This document shows positions 14,038 through 14,916 of a DNA stretch of 14,916 nt, in pieces. Within the stretch, counting starts at the first letter, position 1. Each line of letters starts with the position of its first letter. The notes beneath the pieces were generated by a model. That model searched no databases. It saw only the letters and a program-made list of their open reading frames with translations, and was not told the DNA's origin. The translations under genes were made by a program, and so were the position numbers. The stretch is from Deltaproteobacteria bacterium (lineage in GTDB: Bacteria; Desulfobacterota; Binatia; UBA9968): contig JACPDC010000196.1 in the NCBI GenBank assembly GCA_016184235.1, positions 1 to 14,916 of the forward strand. The letters are read 5' to 3'.

Positions 14038-14742
14038 TCAAACCGCGCGCCGCACCGGCTCCAGCGGCAGATGCTTCTTGACCTCGTCCAGATGCATCAC
14101 GTCGGCGTACTTATGATGCAGGTCGAAGAGGTTGACCTTATGGGAGAGAAGGCTCCGGTCGAAGCAGCACTCTTCCACGACCACGACATGAAAGCCGTAG
14201 GAGTAGGCGTCCACGACGCTCGCGCGCACGCAGCCGCTGGTGCTCTCGCCGCACACGATCAGGCTGTCGATCCCCATGCGGGTCAGGTGCGCGACTATCG
14301 GAGTGCCGAAAAAGCCGCTCGCCCGCTCCTTGTAGATGACGAGATCTCCCGGCTCCGGCTTGAAGGCCTCGTAGATCTCGTAATCGTCTTTCTTCGTTTC
14401 GCGGCTGCGCCGGTTCGTCGCGTGCACGTTCGCCGGCTTGACCTCCTTCCGCGTCTCGGTAGTCGTGTAGATCACCGGAAGCCTCTTGGCGCGGGCCAGG
14501 GCAAAGAGCTCCTCGGTCGGCTTAATCGCATTGTGGGCGTGAATCCCGCAGGAGCTCGGGAACTCCCTGGCGGCCTCGGCCACCGGCTTTGGCCCGCCCC
14601 GATAGACCACATTGTAAAGGTCTATTGCCAGGAGAGCTGGATTTTTTCCCACGTAGGTCTCTCTCTGATAGTGCTTGTAGATCTCCAGAATCTCACCGCT
14701 CACGATGTCTTTCCAGCAATGGTCTTCGAATTTATCCGGCAT
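14038..14742 (-). CDS. Isochorismatase-family cysteine hydrolase
   Basis: A 234-residue cytoplasmic enzyme of the isochorismatase-like fold. The catalytic triad is visible: D41 in LLAIDLYNVVY, K138 in LVIYKERASGFFGT, and the nucleophile C171 in CGESTSGCVRASVVDAYSYG. Members with this triad hydrolyse amide or carbamoyl bonds (N-carbamoylsarcosine amidohydrolase, maleamate amidohydrolase, ureidoacrylate amidohydrolase RutB); true isochorismatases lack the cysteine. The roughly 35-residue N-terminal extension (MPDKFEDHCWKDIVSGEILE) recalls the N-carbamoylsarcosine or maleamate amidohydrolase branch more than short nicotinamidases, but this is a judgement by eye. It is first in the - strand operon with an importer, so it may act on the imported compound. 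GGAGGG lies about 8 bases before ATG 14742. Confidence 0.88.
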   Translation of the reverse strand: MPDKFEDHCWKDIVSGEILEIYKHYQRETYVGKNPALLAIDLYNVVYRGGPKPVAEAAREFPSSCGIHAHNAIKPTEELFALARAKRLPVIYTTTETRKEVKPANVHATNRRSRETKKDDYEIYEAFKPEPGDLVIYKERASGFFGTPIVAHLTRMGIDSLIVCGESTSGCVRASVVDAYSYGFHVVVVEECCFDRSLLSHKVNLFDLHHKYADVMHLDEVKKHLPLEPVRRAV

Positions 14743-14769
14743 GGCTCGTCCCTCCCCCGATGCCGGCCA

Positions 14770-14798
14770 TATTTATGCCCCGGAAGATTGACTGTCAA
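14770..14798 (-). promoter_or_regulatory. Candidate promoter for the hydrolase-importer operon
   Basis: On the - strand TTGACA (14798-14793), a perfect -35 match, is followed after 17 bases by TAAATA (14775-14770), a weak -10 that shares three of six positions with the consensus. It lies 28 bases upstream of the hydrolase ATG. The -35 overlaps the TTGAC-T-GTCAA palindrome. Confidence 0.45.
14788..14798. promoter_or_regulatory. Candidate operator TTGAC-T-GTCAA
   Basis: A perfect 5-base inverted repeat around one base, located between two divergent genes and overlapping the -35 of the leftward promoter. A further TTGAC half-copy (14806-14810) forms the -35 of the rightward promoter. A dimeric repressor bound here could block the leftward operon. 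The regulator is not in the window. Confidence 0.4.
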
Positions 14799-14805
14799 GC
14801 GCCGG

Positions 14806-14834
14806 TTGACTCCCTTTCTCCGCCCAGGTATGTT
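14806..14834 (+). promoter_or_regulatory. Sigma-70-type promoter candidate for the gene at 14861
   Basis: TTGACT (14806-14811) and TATGTT (14829-14834) are separated by exactly 17 bases and lie about 27 bases before the GTG start, with AAGGAGG (14844-14850) between. Both boxes match the consensus at most positions. Confidence 0.55.
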
Positions 14835-14860
14835 TTTTCGCTCAAGGAGGAAACAGAAAG

Positions 14861-14916
14861 GTGTCATTAGACAAGGACGCAGGCAAGAAGGTTTTGGCGC
14901 ACATCGACAAAAACGA
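14861..14916 (+). CDS. Start of an unidentified protein (3' partial)
   Basis: A GTG start at 14861 preceded by AAGGAGG (14844-14850, 10 bases away) opens a frame that continues to the window edge, with 18 complete codons beginning MSLDKDAGKKVLAHIDKN. A good ribosome site and a well-formed promoter upstream support it as a real gene, transcribed divergently from the hydrolase operon. The peptide resembles the leading helix of M20-family amidohydrolases/deacylases, which often begin with a short charged helix of this kind, but the visible part has no diagnostic residue, so the family is a guess. Confidence 0.55.
   Translation, partial: MSLDKDAGKKVLAHIDKN

Overview
The window is GC-rich and densely coding, with mostly good Shine-Dalgarno sites and no stretch over 300 bases without a gene. 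The profile of many NMT1/SsuA-type substrate-binding proteins, short periodic palindromic repeats between genes, a RidA-like protein, an isochorismatase-fold hydrolase and a pterin dehydratase is what I would expect from an uncultured soil or groundwater bacterium. Desulfobacterota/Binatota, Methylomirabilota or Rokubacteria are the lineages I would compare first. This placement is an impression from gene content, not a phylogenetic result.

Left part (1-3967, + strand): the tail of a DHH-family phosphoesterase, then a palindromic repeat built of 7-base units, a small cupin, a TPR-like lipoprotein that seems to start at CTG, and a long exported TPR-like protein. That long frame is cut by one in-frame TAG at 1889-1891.

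Middle (3985-10953, + strand, tightly spaced, probably one long transcript): two different SsuC/TauC-type permeases, one SsuB/TauB-type ATPase and an NMT1-type binding protein form one importer. They are followed by a family-1-type binding protein whose signal peptide is partly made of an 8-base periodic repeat, a fused two-domain permease of the FbpB/ThiP type with no conventional start codon at its true N-terminus, a RidA-family protein lacking the catalytic arginine, and a pterin-4a-carbinolamine dehydratase.

Right part (14742-10950, - strand): an isochorismatase-family cysteine hydrolase, a single SsuC-type permease and two NMT1-type binding proteins in one apparent operon. It meets the + strand operon tail to tail with overlapping stop codons. 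A divergent control region (14743-14860) holds back-to-back promoter candidates and a perfect TTGAC-T-GTCAA palindrome, then the start of a further + strand gene that runs off the window.

Taken together the window encodes three permease sets and four binding proteins but only one ATPase, along with small enzymes of the kind found in nitrogen-compound or aromatic catabolism. The transported substrates cannot be read from the sequence. The oddities most worth checking are the amber codon in the large TPR protein, the two genes without conventional start codons, the repeat-derived signal peptide, and the shared-ATPase arrangement.
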